Below are positions 42,585 to 50,829 of a DNA stretch of 64,000 nucleotides, in pieces; position 1 is the stretch's first letter, and each line of letters begins with the position of its first letter. The translations under genes were made by a program, and so were the position numbers. The stretch comes from Spirochaetales bacterium (GTDB lineage Bacteria > Spirochaetota > Spirochaetia > UBA9216). The notes under the pieces are model-generated. The model worked only from the letters and a program-made list of their open reading frames with translations. It searched no databases and was not told the DNA's origin. The stretch spans positions 62,001-126,000 of the forward strand of contig JAEKNX010000009.1 in NCBI GenBank assembly GCA_016839055.1. Reading direction: 5' to 3'.

Positions 42585-44270
42585 TCAGCTGTACTCTGAC
42601 GGATAGACTCCGGTATATTTTTTAAACGTGTTATAAAAATAATTCGCATCGGTATAACCCACAACCAGCGCAATCTGATTGGCTTTTAAACCGGAGCTCC
42701 GGATAAGCTTTTTGGCCTCGGTAATCCGGAGATTGTTCAGATACCTTGAAAAGTTTTCTCCTGCTTCATCCTTGAACAGCTTCCCCAAATAGGCGGGAGA
42801 GACATCAAACTGATAAGCAAGCACTTTAAGCGAAAGGGGGCTGGAATAATTACTGTCGACAAAATCGACAACCTGCTGAATGAGGGATTTCGGCCGGTTC
42901 ATCTCCGAGAGCAGGAACACTATCTCGACTGCAACGCTCTTCAGCCAGTCCAGAGTTTTTTCGATAGTTTTATATTGAAAAAGCTTTTTAAATATTGACT
43001 CATAGCCGCCTATAAGTTCTTTCACCGGCAGATTGTTCGTCTTAATTATATTAAGCAGATTTGAAAGAAGTTCTATGGTAAATCCCCTGAAATACTCCTC
43101 GCTGATAATCCGCTTCATAGTAAAACTATGATAGGTATCGGTAAAGAACCGGTCAATGCCGTCCCTGTTACATTCGAGAACCATCCTGTAAAGATAATCC
43201 AGATCAATATTTTCGGGTTCATCAAAATCGAGAAAAAACTCATCGACATTTCCCGCCGTAAGCAGCTGGACCGGAAGATATCTGAAAGGCTCAACCTGCA
43301 GACCGTTAAACCAGTCTATAGCCAGCTGAATTGCAAGAGCGCCGTCGAGCCTGGGCGACTGGTAGGTTATAGCCTGCAGTTTGTCCTCTTTGAGCATCCT
43401 CATTCCGACCTTGCTGCTTCCATTGGCAACCCTTATTATATCAGCACGTCCTGCTTCCTCCAGTGCCTGATTAATTCCCTGCTGAGCTATATTATCATCC
43501 GCACTCACGATCCCCTTCAGCTGGGAACCATGCTTCTCAAGCCAGTCTTTTACCATGAGATAGGTTCGATGTTTATCCAGGCCGGTTGACTCCACTTCAA
43601 GCAGCTTCATCCCGGGCGCATAATCACACAGTTCGGTTATGAGGCCCCATTTGCGGCCCATGAATGCAGAGGAGCCGGGAATGTGGCAAATAACAGCATA
43701 ACCGCCCTCGCCCTTCATCAAATCAGCAAAATGCCTCGCAAGCATCCTGAACTGCCCCCAATCGTCGGGCCCGGTCCAGGCCGTTATATATTTCAGAGCC
43801 TCATAATCGGGGATCAGATTACTTGCTATCACAGGAATTTTTTTTTCATTTAAGCGCCTGCAGCTCTCAACACTTTCGCAGGCACTCTCCGGAACGAGAA
43901 TCACGAGATCCGGTCTCTCACGAATAACCTCTTCCACCTGTTGTGCCTGCATCTCGATGTCCCAGCCGGAATACTTGAATGTCAATTCTATTCCGAACGG
44001 CTGGGCGGTAGCTTTCATGCCGGCCTCATATGCCCTATGGTAGGGGTGCTCCGGAAGAAGGCAGGCAACCTTCTTCCCTTTGGCCCCGTTCATTGGTGAG
44101 AGCGGAATATTATTTTTCCTCACTCCCCAGCCGGGAAACTCATAATCATACCAATGTCTTCTATCATTCTCCGGAAATGACTCCGGCGCTTCGGGTCTCC
44201 GGGGTATCTCTTTTGTTCGGCCGACCCACAGGACAGGTTTTCGCCCTTCTGAATAACTGAAAAAATCCAT
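42585..44270 (-). CDS. AraC-type regulator with an RbsB-like sensor domain
   Basis: A 561-residue cytoplasmic regulator without signal peptide. Residues ~10-350 are a type I sugar-binding fold that matches the importer's binding lipoprotein at 33.5 kb nearly throughout: both share HWxDxEFxG, TGPDDxGQFRxLAR, YAPGxKxL, SKVGM and AITYQ blocks. Residues ~350-455 are a helical linker; ~460-561 is a double helix-turn-helix AraC domain (LSLKVLAYQFDVSPAYLGKL, then IALVVGYTDANYFYNTFKKY). The likely role is activation of the URO-D/ABC genes when the imported ligand reaches the cytoplasm. No Shine-Dalgarno site precedes the ATG. Divergent from lacI (2). Confidence 0.88.
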   Translation of the reverse strand: MDFFSYSEGRKPVLWVGRTKEIPRRPEAPESFPENDRRHWYDYEFPGWGVRKNNIPLSPMNGAKGKKVACLLPEHPYHRAYEAGMKATAQPFGIELTFKYSGWDIEMQAQQVEEVIRERPDLVILVPESACESVESCRRLNEKKIPVIASNLIPDYEALKYITAWTGPDDWGQFRMLARHFADLMKGEGGYAVICHIPGSSAFMGRKWGLITELCDYAPGMKLLEVESTGLDKHRTYLMVKDWLEKHGSQLKGIVSADDNIAQQGINQALEEAGRADIIRVANGSSKVGMRMLKEDKLQAITYQSPRLDGALAIQLAIDWFNGLQVEPFRYLPVQLLTAGNVDEFFLDFDEPENIDLDYLYRMVLECNRDGIDRFFTDTYHSFTMKRIISEEYFRGFTIELLSNLLNIIKTNNLPVKELIGGYESIFKKLFQYKTIEKTLDWLKSVAVEIVFLLSEMNRPKSLIQQVVDFVDSNYSSPLSLKVLAYQFDVSPAYLGKLFKDEAGENFSRYLNNLRITEAKKLIRSSGLKANQIALVVGYTDANYFYNTFKKYTGVYPSEYS

Positions 44271-44315
44271 AATTTATAGTAGCATAAAATCCATTTCCCA
44301 CCAAACAGAATATCA

Positions 44316-44362
44316 TTGCAGAGCTTCCCCCGATGATGATATACTTTATGTAATCGATTACA
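44316..44362 (+). promoter_or_regulatory. promoter and operator of the second LacI gene
   Basis: TTGCAG (44316-44321), 18 bases, TATACT (44340-44345), then the perfect palindrome TGTAATCGATTACA at 44349-44362 over the expected transcription start. The same palindrome recurs before fucI. Indicates autorepression. Confidence 0.8.
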
Positions 44363-44389
44363 GCTATAGCTTAATCCGAAGGAGCCCCC

Positions 44390-45376
44390 ATGGCAATTAC
44401 AGTAAAAGATGTAGCTCTAAAGGCCGGAGTCTCGACCGCGACAGTCTCCCGGGTGCTCAACAATGATCCCGGAATAAAGCCTCAAACCCGGAAGAAGGTC
44501 AAAACCGCCATCCTTGATACCGGCTACAGAATGAATAAGGCGGCCAGAAGCCTGAAAACCTCCAGGACAGGAACAATAGGTCTTCTTGTTCCCGAGCTGG
44601 TTAACGATTTCTTCATGACTGTTGCCCAGGGGGTCGAGGATGAACTTCACAACAGCGGTTACGGGATGATAATCTGCAATGCGAATGAAAACAGAAGGGA
44701 TGAAGAAGACCGAATCAACCTCCTTATAGAACAATGTGTCGACGGGGTAATCATCATCCCGGCAAGCAGCGAAGGCAGACATTTCAATAAATTACGCAGA
44801 GCCGGCATTCCGGTAGTCATGGTGGACAGACTTGTCGAAGGCTTTGAAGCCGACGCAGTACTCGCGGATAATGTAAACGGCGCCTACTCTGCTGTTGCGC
44901 ATCTGATATCCTCCGGATGCAGAAGATTCGGTTTTATCGGCGGCAGCCTTGAGCTTTCAAACTTCAGTGAACGCTTTGAGGGCTTCAAACGCGCCTTAAC
45001 CGATTACAACATCCCAGTGGAAGAACCAATAATCAAATTCGGTGACGTCCATGTTGAATCCGGTTATGATCTGATGGAAGAACTGATGAATCAAGATAAT
45101 CCGCCGCAGAATATTTTCATAGCAAACTACTTCCTCCATGTAGGGGCGACTAAATACCTGCTCAACAACAGAGAAACAGCGTCGTCGGAAATTAGAATAG
45201 CCGGATTTGATGACATGGCCCTCTCCTCGATTCTCGGATTCTCCAGTGTCACCGTTTCACAGCCGATGCGTGAGATGGGCCGTAGGGCTGCCGCGCTCCT
45301 ACTCCGCAGAATAAACACCAAAACTCCCGCCCCCTGCCAGCTTATCAGATTGAAAACCAGCCTTGTAACTCACTAA
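44390..45376 (+). CDS. LacI-family regulator (2), likely repressor of fucI
   Basis: A 328-residue repressor. HTH: TVKDVALKAGVSTATVSRVL, then the hinge with MNKAARSLKTSRT. Effector domain of type I fold with VVMVDRLVEGFEADAVLADN and IAGFDDMALSSILGFSSVTV. AAGGAG precedes the ATG. The gene carries the TGTAATCGATTACA palindrome at its own promoter, and the same one stands before fucI 145 bases downstream, so it most likely represses both; L-fucose or a related metabolite would be the inducer. Confidence 0.93.
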   Translation: MAITVKDVALKAGVSTATVSRVLNNDPGIKPQTRKKVKTAILDTGYRMNKAARSLKTSRTGTIGLLVPELVNDFFMTVAQGVEDELHNSGYGMIICNANENRRDEEDRINLLIEQCVDGVIIIPASSEGRHFNKLRRAGIPVVMVDRLVEGFEADAVLADNVNGAYSAVAHLISSGCRRFGFIGGSLELSNFSERFEGFKRALTDYNIPVEEPIIKFGDVHVESGYDLMEELMNQDNPPQNIFIANYFLHVGATKYLLNNRETASSEIRIAGFDDMALSSILGFSSVTVSQPMREMGRRAAALLLRRINTKTPAPCQLIRLKTSLVTH

Positions 45377-45458
45377 AAATCACAGCAATTTAATCTCCGG
45401 AAGCCCCTGCATAAAAAAGCAGTCAAATTCAGAACTGCTGTAAAAAATCACTTTTTTC

Positions 45459-45508
45459 TTGATCTTTGAGATATTCGGGTTCATAATAATGTAATCGATT
45501 ACATTATT
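45459..45508 (+). promoter_or_regulatory. promoter and operator of fucI
   Basis: TTGATC (45459-45464), 17 bases, CATAAT (45482-45487). A perfect 24-bp palindrome at 45485-45508 with core TGTAATCGATTACA overlaps the -10 and the start point, so bound repressor would block polymerase. Confidence 0.85.
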
Positions 45509-45521
45509 TCAGAGAAGGTAA

Positions 45522-47330
45522 ATGGCTAAGGAGATAGATATGGAATATACAAACAGACTCAGAGGCGAGATGCCGAAGATAGGAATCCGGCCGACAATTG
45601 ATGGAAGACGGAAGGGAGTCAGGGAGTCTCTCGAAGATCAAACCATGAATATGGCAAGGTCGGCAGCGAAACTTATAAGTGAGAATATGCGCCACCCCAA
45701 CGGAATGCCGGTTGAATGCGTGATAGCAGATACAACAATAGGCGGATTCGCGGAGGCGGCCGATTGCGCTGACAAGTTCAGGAAGGAAAACGTCAGAGTA
45801 TCGCTGACCGTTACACCATGCTGGTGCTACGGTTCAGAAACAATGGACATGGATCCGCTGATGCCAAAGGCAGTCTGGGGTTTTAACGGGACAGAACGTC
45901 CCGGAGCAGTCTATCTTGCAGCGGTTCTTGCCGCCCATGCCCAGAAAGGACTCCCCGCCTTCGGTATCTACGGCAGGGACGTCCAGGATTCAACCGACAC
46001 CTCAATCCATGAGGATGTTAAGGAGAAGATCCTCCGTTTTTCGAAGGCCGCCCTCGCCCTCGCCTACATGAAGGATAAGGCGTACCTTTCCATGGGTAAT
46101 GTTTCGATGGGAATCGCAGGTTCAATTGTAAATCAGGATTTCTTCCAGAAGTATCTTGGGATGAGAACCGAATGCGTTGACATGGTCGAATTCATAAGAC
46201 GTGTCGAAGAAGAAATATATGATGCGGATGAATACAAGCTGGCCCTCGAGTGGACTAAAAAAAACTGCAGGGAAGGCGCGGATAACAACGCGATAGATTC
46301 ACAGCGGACCCGGGAACAGAAGGACGGCGACTGGGAACTCTCGGTTAAGATGACCCTTATAGCCCGGGATCTCATGGTCGGCAACCCGAATCTTGAGAAA
46401 ATCGGTTACGGAGAGGAAGCCCTCGGCAGAAATGCCATCCTCTCAGGATTTCAGGGCCAGCGGCAATGGACCGACTTCAAGTGCAACGGCGACTTCATGG
46501 AAACCATGCTCAATACTTCCTTCGACTGGAACGGAACAAGAGAACCCTATCTCTGTGCAACCGAAAACGACGCATTAAACGGCGTTTCAATGCTCTTCGG
46601 CCATCTGGTTTCCGATACCGCGCAGATCTTCAGCGATGTGAGGACATACTGGAGCCCCGACGCAATAGAGAGGGTAACCGGCTGGAAGCCCGAAGGGCTA
46701 GCGAGCGACGGCCTCATTCATCTTATAAACTCAGGTTCTACCTGTCTGGACGGCAGCGGACAGCAGACCAATAAGGACGGGAAACCGATTATAAAGCCGT
46801 TCTGGGACATCACAGAGGATGAAGTAAAGAAATGCCTTAGCGCTACCCTCTTTCGCCCCGGTTCTACCGACTACTTCAGAGGCGGCGGCTGGTCTACCGA
46901 CTTCCTTACAAAAGGAGGAATGCCATGCACTATGAGCAGACTCAACCTCGTCGACGGCCTGGGTCCTGTCCTTCAGATTGCCGAAGGCTATACCGTGGAA
47001 ATCCCGGATGAAGTCCATAATACCCTCGACAGCAGGACCGACCCCACCTGGCCGACAACCTGGTTTGCACCGATAGTAGACGGAAAAGACGGACCCTTCA
47101 AGGACACATATTCGGTAATGGCCGCCTGGGGCGCTAACCACGGCGCGGTCAGCTACGGTCATATTGGGGCGGATCTCATCACCCTGGCCTCAATGCTTCG
47201 GATTCCGGTCTGCATGCATAATATTGCCGATGAGAAAATTTTCAGGCCGAGCAGCTGGAACGCCTTCGGGATGGACCGAGAGGGTGCCGACTACCGTGCG
47301 TGCACCGCGCTCGGACCAGTTTATAAGTAG
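45522..47330 (+). CDS. fucI: L-fucose isomerase
   Basis: A 602-residue ketol isomerase turning L-fucose into L-fuculose (and D-arabinose into D-ribulose) in the cytoplasm. It follows E. coli FucI almost from end to end: [50 protein letters not shown], the metal-site Glu in ATENDALNG, Asp in SDVRTYWSP and His in WGANHGAVS. Start 45522 has GAAGG nearby; 45540 (MEYTN) has a better AAGGAG and may be the real start. Stands alone behind the LacI operator; no fuculokinase gene is near, while a class II aldolase is at 61 kb. Confidence 0.96.
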   Translation: MAKEIDMEYTNRLRGEMPKIGIRPTIDGRRKGVRESLEDQTMNMARSAAKLISENMRHPNGMPVECVIADTTIGGFAEAADCADKFRKENVRVSLTVTPCWCYGSETMDMDPLMPKAVWGFNGTERPGAVYLAAVLAAHAQKGLPAFGIYGRDVQDSTDTSIHEDVKEKILRFSKAALALAYMKDKAYLSMGNVSMGIAGSIVNQDFFQKYLGMRTECVDMVEFIRRVEEEIYDADEYKLALEWTKKNCREGADNNAIDSQRTREQKDGDWELSVKMTLIARDLMVGNPNLEKIGYGEEALGRNAILSGFQGQRQWTDFKCNGDFMETMLNTSFDWNGTREPYLCATENDALNGVSMLFGHLVSDTAQIFSDVRTYWSPDAIERVTGWKPEGLASDGLIHLINSGSTCLDGSGQQTNKDGKPIIKPFWDITEDEVKKCLSATLFRPGSTDYFRGGGWSTDFLTKGGMPCTMSRLNLVDGLGPVLQIAEGYTVEIPDEVHNTLDSRTDPTWPTTWFAPIVDGKDGPFKDTYSVMAAWGANHGAVSYGHIGADLITLASMLRIPVCMHNIADEKIFRPSSWNAFGMDREGADYRACTALGPVYK

Positions 47331-47357
47331 AAACTTTTAAGGAATTACAAATACAAG

Positions 47358-47388
47358 GCTGCCGGTATTAGTCCGGCAGCTATTTTTT
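47358..47388 (+). terminator. rho-independent terminator of fucI
   Basis: An 8-bp GC-rich stem GCTGCCGG / CCGGCAGC, a 7-base loop, then TATTTTTT. Placed 27 bases after the fucI stop. Confidence 0.9.
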
Positions 47389-47468
47389 AGATATCAGAAT
47401 ATCCGCTCAACAGTAAAAAGCTTAACGCTCAGCTTGAAGATTTATCATGCTTGAGATATAGTCTTTTC

Positions 47469-48116
47469 ATGAATAATCTGATAATTTTCGATCTCGACGG
47501 CACTCTTGCCGATACACGTGCTGATCTCGCAACCGCGGTAAATATGACGCGAAAGCATTACGGACTCGCCATCCTTTCCAAGGATGAGATTGTAACCTAT
47601 GTAGGGAACGGACTGACTTTACTCATGCAGCGCTCTTTCCATGACAGCCCTGAGCAGGATATCGCCGAGGCTTCCGAAGTTTTTAAGAAATATTATTCTG
47701 AAAATCTTATTGATGAAACAACACTTTACCCTGGGGTCATTGACGGACTTAAGGCCCTGGCAGGTTCTGGTCACATTTTGGCTGTACTGTCGAATAAACC
47801 GGGAGACCTCTGCCGTCAGCTGTCCGCTCACTTTAAATTGGATACCTACCTCCTGACCGTTATGGGCGGCGGCGACGCGGCCGAACTGAAACCTCATCCA
47901 GCGGGTCTCAATAATATTATTAAAAAAGCCGAGGCTGAAGGCTTCAGCAGAAACGGATCAAACATATGGATGGTCGGCGACCATTACACCGACCTCGAGT
48001 TTGCTAAAAATGCAGATATTAACAGTATTTTCTGCTCTTACGGCTTCGGAGATCGAAGGGGGCTGACATCCGACCATGAAGTAACGAGCTTCGCAGAGCT
48101 TGCATCCATTCTTTAG
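47469..48116 (+). CDS. HAD-family phosphatase (phosphoglycolate phosphatase-like)
   Basis: A 215-residue soluble phosphatase. Motif I IIFDLDGTLADTRADL with the nucleophile Asp, motif II VLSNKPGD, motif III Lys in ELKPHPAG and motif IV WMVGDHYTDLEFA. The helical cap after motif I marks subclass IA, like Gph/PgmB. Substrate probably a small phosphate ester such as phosphoglycolate or a sugar phosphate. ATG 47469 fits the family; the frame could begin at 47451. Weak ribosome site. Confidence 0.88.
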   Translation: MNNLIIFDLDGTLADTRADLATAVNMTRKHYGLAILSKDEIVTYVGNGLTLLMQRSFHDSPEQDIAEASEVFKKYYSENLIDETTLYPGVIDGLKALAGSGHILAVLSNKPGDLCRQLSAHFKLDTYLLTVMGGGDAAELKPHPAGLNNIIKKAEAEGFSRNGSNIWMVGDHYTDLEFAKNADINSIFCSYGFGDRRGLTSDHEVTSFAELASIL

Positions 48117-48297
48117 ATATACGGCCAGTTAAGATACGACAATTTATAATCTCCCCTCTGGCCGCCTATATACATTTTCTAAAACTAATGCTATGTTCAC
48201 AGTTCTATTAAGGTAATTTCCGGTCTTAACCTTCAACAATACAAAACAATAATTCGCCTGGACTGGGCACAATTGCAGGCTAGTTTAGGAGAAATAC

Positions 48298-50325
48298 ATG
48301 ACATTCGAATTACTCGGATTAAATCCCGAAATCCAGGAAGCGGTAGCGAAGAAAGGCTACATAAAAACAACACCTATTCAGGAGCAGGCTATCCCAGCCG
48401 TACTCAAAGGTAAGGACGTCCTCGGCGGCGCTCAGACAGGAACCGGGAAAACAGCAGCCTTCGCGCTGCCCATTCTGAACATACTCAGCGAAAAGAAGAG
48501 CAAGGGTAAAAATATAAGAGCCCTCGTCCTGACCCCTACAAGGGAACTGGCCGACCAGGTTGGAGAGAGTTTCAGGGATTACGGAAAATTCCTTGAATTG
48601 AAAACTACTAAGATTTACGGCGGTGTGACCATGAATCCACAGGTAACCGCCCTTAAGGATGGTACTGACATTGTCGTAGCCACTCCCGGCAGGCTGCTCG
48701 ATCATGTCGAACAGAAGACTATCGACCTTTCAAATGTAGAAATTCTTGTTCTTGATGAAGCAGACCGGATGCTCGACATGGGTTTCATTAAGGATATTAA
48801 GAAAATTGTCAAAACCCTTCCCAAAACAAGGCAGAATCTTCTTTTCTCGGCGACCTACGGAGGTGATATCAAAAGCCTCTCGGAGGAGATTCTTAAAGAT
48901 CCTGTCTACGTAGAGGTTTCAAAGAGAAACACTGCTGCCGAAAAGGTAGTGCAGATTATATACAATGTTGAGAAAAGTCAGAAACGTCACTTTCTCGCCC
49001 ATCTGATGAGAGAAGAATCCTGGTATCAGGTTCTTGTCTTCGTTAGAACAAAACACGGCGCAAACCGTCTGGCCAAGCAGTTTGAGAAGGAGGGCATTCC
49101 CTCCTCGGCCATTCACTCCGATAAAACTCAGGCAGCCAGAACCAAGGCTATGAAGGATTTCAAGAAGGGTAATCTTCAGGCATTAATTGCTACCGACGTC
49201 GCCGCAAGGGGAATAGATCTGAATGATCTGAGTCATGTAGTTAACTTCGAGCTTCCGCAGATTCCGGAGGATTACGTCCATAGAATCGGCCGTACCGGCA
49301 GGGCCGGAAAATCAGGAACCGCTATAACCCTCGTGGCCCCTGAGGACAGGAGTCAGCTGCAGAGAATAGAGAAGATCCTCAAGTATTCGATACCGTCAAA
49401 GCCGGTTAAAGGGTTCAAACCCGTTTACGAACCGAGGGATAACAATGACAAATCTGCAGGTAAAAGAGGCGGCACATCAGGCGGCAATGGTAAACCAAGA
49501 AACGGTAAACCGGCATACGAACCATGGAAGGAGTATGAAAAAGCTTCTGATAAAAAAACAACCGATCAAAAAGACAGCAGTAGACCCGGAGCAGGCAAAC
49601 CCAGATCAGGCAAACCTGCTTTCGAGCCAAGACAGTATAATGACAAGCTTTCTGATAAGAGGACAGCAGGTCCCTCAGGTAGCGGCAGGCCCGGAGCACG
49701 TAAACCCGAATCAGGTAAATCCGGATCAGGTAAACCTGCTTTCGAGCCAAGAAAGTATAATGACAAGCCTTCTGATAGGAGGACAACCGGTTACGGTGAC
49801 AGCGGCAAGCCCGGACGCGAGCCCGGAAAGTATAATGACAAACCTTCCGAAAAGCGGACAACCGGTTACGGTGACAGCGGCAAACCCGGAGCACGCAAAC
49901 CCGAATCAGGTAGATCCGGATCAGGTAAACCTGCTTTCGAGCCAAGAAAGTATAATGACAGGCCTTCTGATAAGCGGACAACAGGTTCTTCAGGTAGCGG
50001 CAGGCCCGGACGCGAGCCCGGAAAATATAATGACAAGCCTTCTGAAAAGAGAACAGCAGGTCCTTCAGGTAGCGGCAGGCCCGGACGCGAGCCCGGAAAA
50101 TATAATGACAAGCCTTCTGAAAAGAGAACAGCAGGTCCTTCAGGTAGCGGCAGGCCCGGACGCGAGCCCGGAAAATATAATGACAAGCCTTCTGATAAGA
50201 GGACAGCAGGTCCCTCAGATAGCAGCAGGCCCGGAGCACGCAAACCCGGAGCGGCTAAGGCTGGATCAGGCAAACCATTTGCCGGCAATACCCGCAAGTT
50301 CAGCCCGAAAAGACGCAACAAATAA
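48298..50325 (+). CDS. DEAD-box RNA helicase with repetitive disordered tail (RhlE-like)
   Basis: A 675-residue ATP-dependent RNA helicase. Motifs: Q motif TPIQEQAIP, I AQTGTGKTAAF, Ia PTRELADQV, Ib TPGRLLDH, II VLDEADRML, III FSATYGG, IV VFVRTK, V ATDVAARGID, VI HRIGRTGRAG. Residues 1-370 are the core. The tail (~380-675) is basic, low in hydrophobics, and made of about eight copies of a 25-residue unit (YNDKPSEKRTAGPSGSGR type). The tail should bind RNA loosely. The message has a ~180-base leader from the previous gene, as often in cold-induced helicases. AGGAG precedes the ATG. Confidence 0.94.
   Translation: MTFELLGLNPEIQEAVAKKGYIKTTPIQEQAIPAVLKGKDVLGGAQTGTGKTAAFALPILNILSEKKSKGKNIRALVLTPTRELADQVGESFRDYGKFLELKTTKIYGGVTMNPQVTALKDGTDIVVATPGRLLDHVEQKTIDLSNVEILVLDEADRMLDMGFIKDIKKIVKTLPKTRQNLLFSATYGGDIKSLSEEILKDPVYVEVSKRNTAAEKVVQIIYNVEKSQKRHFLAHLMREESWYQVLVFVRTKHGANRLAKQFEKEGIPSSAIHSDKTQAARTKAMKDFKKGNLQALIATDVAARGIDLNDLSHVVNFELPQIPEDYVHRIGRTGRAGKSGTAITLVAPEDRSQLQRIEKILKYSIPSKPVKGFKPVYEPRDNNDKSAGKRGGTSGGNGKPRNGKPAYEPWKEYEKASDKKTTDQKDSSRPGAGKPRSGKPAFEPRQYNDKLSDKRTAGPSGSGRPGARKPESGKSGSGKPAFEPRKYNDKPSDRRTTGYGDSGKPGREPGKYNDKPSEKRTTGYGDSGKPGARKPESGRSGSGKPAFEPRKYNDRPSDKRTTGSSGSGRPGREPGKYNDKPSEKRTAGPSGSGRPGREPGKYNDKPSEKRTAGPSGSGRPGREPGKYNDKPSDKRTAGPSDSSRPGARKPGAAKAGSGKPFAGNTRKFSPKRRNK
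49600..50245 (+). repeat. in-frame tandem repeats of 75 bp in the helicase tail
   Basis: Copies at 50011-50085 and 50086-50160 are identical base for base; a third at 50161-50235 differs at a few sites, and older diverged copies precede them. Unit is 25 codons, so copy number can change without frameshift. Two long open frames overlap here on other frames only because the repeats lack stops. Confidence 0.9.
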
Positions 50326-50334
50326 TACTTAAAA

Positions 50335-50829
50335 TTACTCAAAGCAGGGGCTGAGATCATCAGCTCCTGCTTCTAATAACTTCTTATTCATTTTATTAAG
50401 TTTTCCGATTAAATGCAGATATTCCATCTGTTCATCCGGATCGAGACGAGCAATTACTGCCTGAGTATACGCAATATGAGTCTTGCTGATTCTATCTGCC
50501 AGCTCCTTTCCGATGTCGGTCAGAACAAGATTCTGGACACGTTTATCTTCGGGACTATGCTCCTTCCTGATAACCCCTTGTTCCATCAGCCTGGCGGCTA
50601 CGGGGGTAAATGAGCCCTTTTCAAGAAGTATCAGTGAACTCAATTGCGACATTGTACAATGCCCCTGAAAACGCAGGATCATCACCGCCTTTACGTGAGT
50701 GAAGTTCAGCCCTTCTGGCAGTTTATAAGTCTTCTCATAATCTTTAAAATAGATCTTGTCCATTAATCTTTTAAGATCAAAAACACTTTCCAGAGCGCTG
50801 TCTTCTCTATCGGGAAACTCTGCTTTCAT
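50335..50829 (-). CDS. MarR-family regulator
   Basis: A 164-residue winged-helix regulator. HTH region MSQLSSLILLEKGSFTPVAARLMEQG followed by the wing IRKEHSPEDKRVQNLVLT with the DKR motif. N- and C-terminal helices for dimerization. It starts on the last base of the MATE stop (TAATG), so the two are translated together. The twin sites at 52254-52317 ahead of the MATE gene are its likely targets, which would make the unit self-regulated. Confidence 0.9.
   Translation of the reverse strand: MKAEFPDREDSALESVFDLKRLMDKIYFKDYEKTYKLPEGLNFTHVKAVMILRFQGHCTMSQLSSLILLEKGSFTPVAARLMEQGVIRKEHSPEDKRVQNLVLTDIGKELADRISKTHIAYTQAVIARLDPDEQMEYLHLIGKLNKMNKKLLEAGADDLSPCFE
50342..50372. terminator. hairpin between the convergent helicase and marR ends
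   Basis: A 13-bp stem with one G-T mismatch and a 5-base loop, inside the last codons of marR and 17 bases after the helicase stop. The following bases are moderately T-rich in the helicase direction only. A possible terminator for the helicase. Confidence 0.4.

Noticed and set aside
48122-48164. CGGCCAG ... CTGGCCG inverted repeat before the helicase gene
   Set aside because: Arms of 7 bp with a ~29-base loop and no U-run; not distinguishable from chance.
49415-50332. Long open frames of 274 (minus) and 295 (plus) codons overlapping the helicase tail
   Set aside because: They arise from the repeated, stop-free 75-bp units; the helicase frame is the one that continues from the conserved core.
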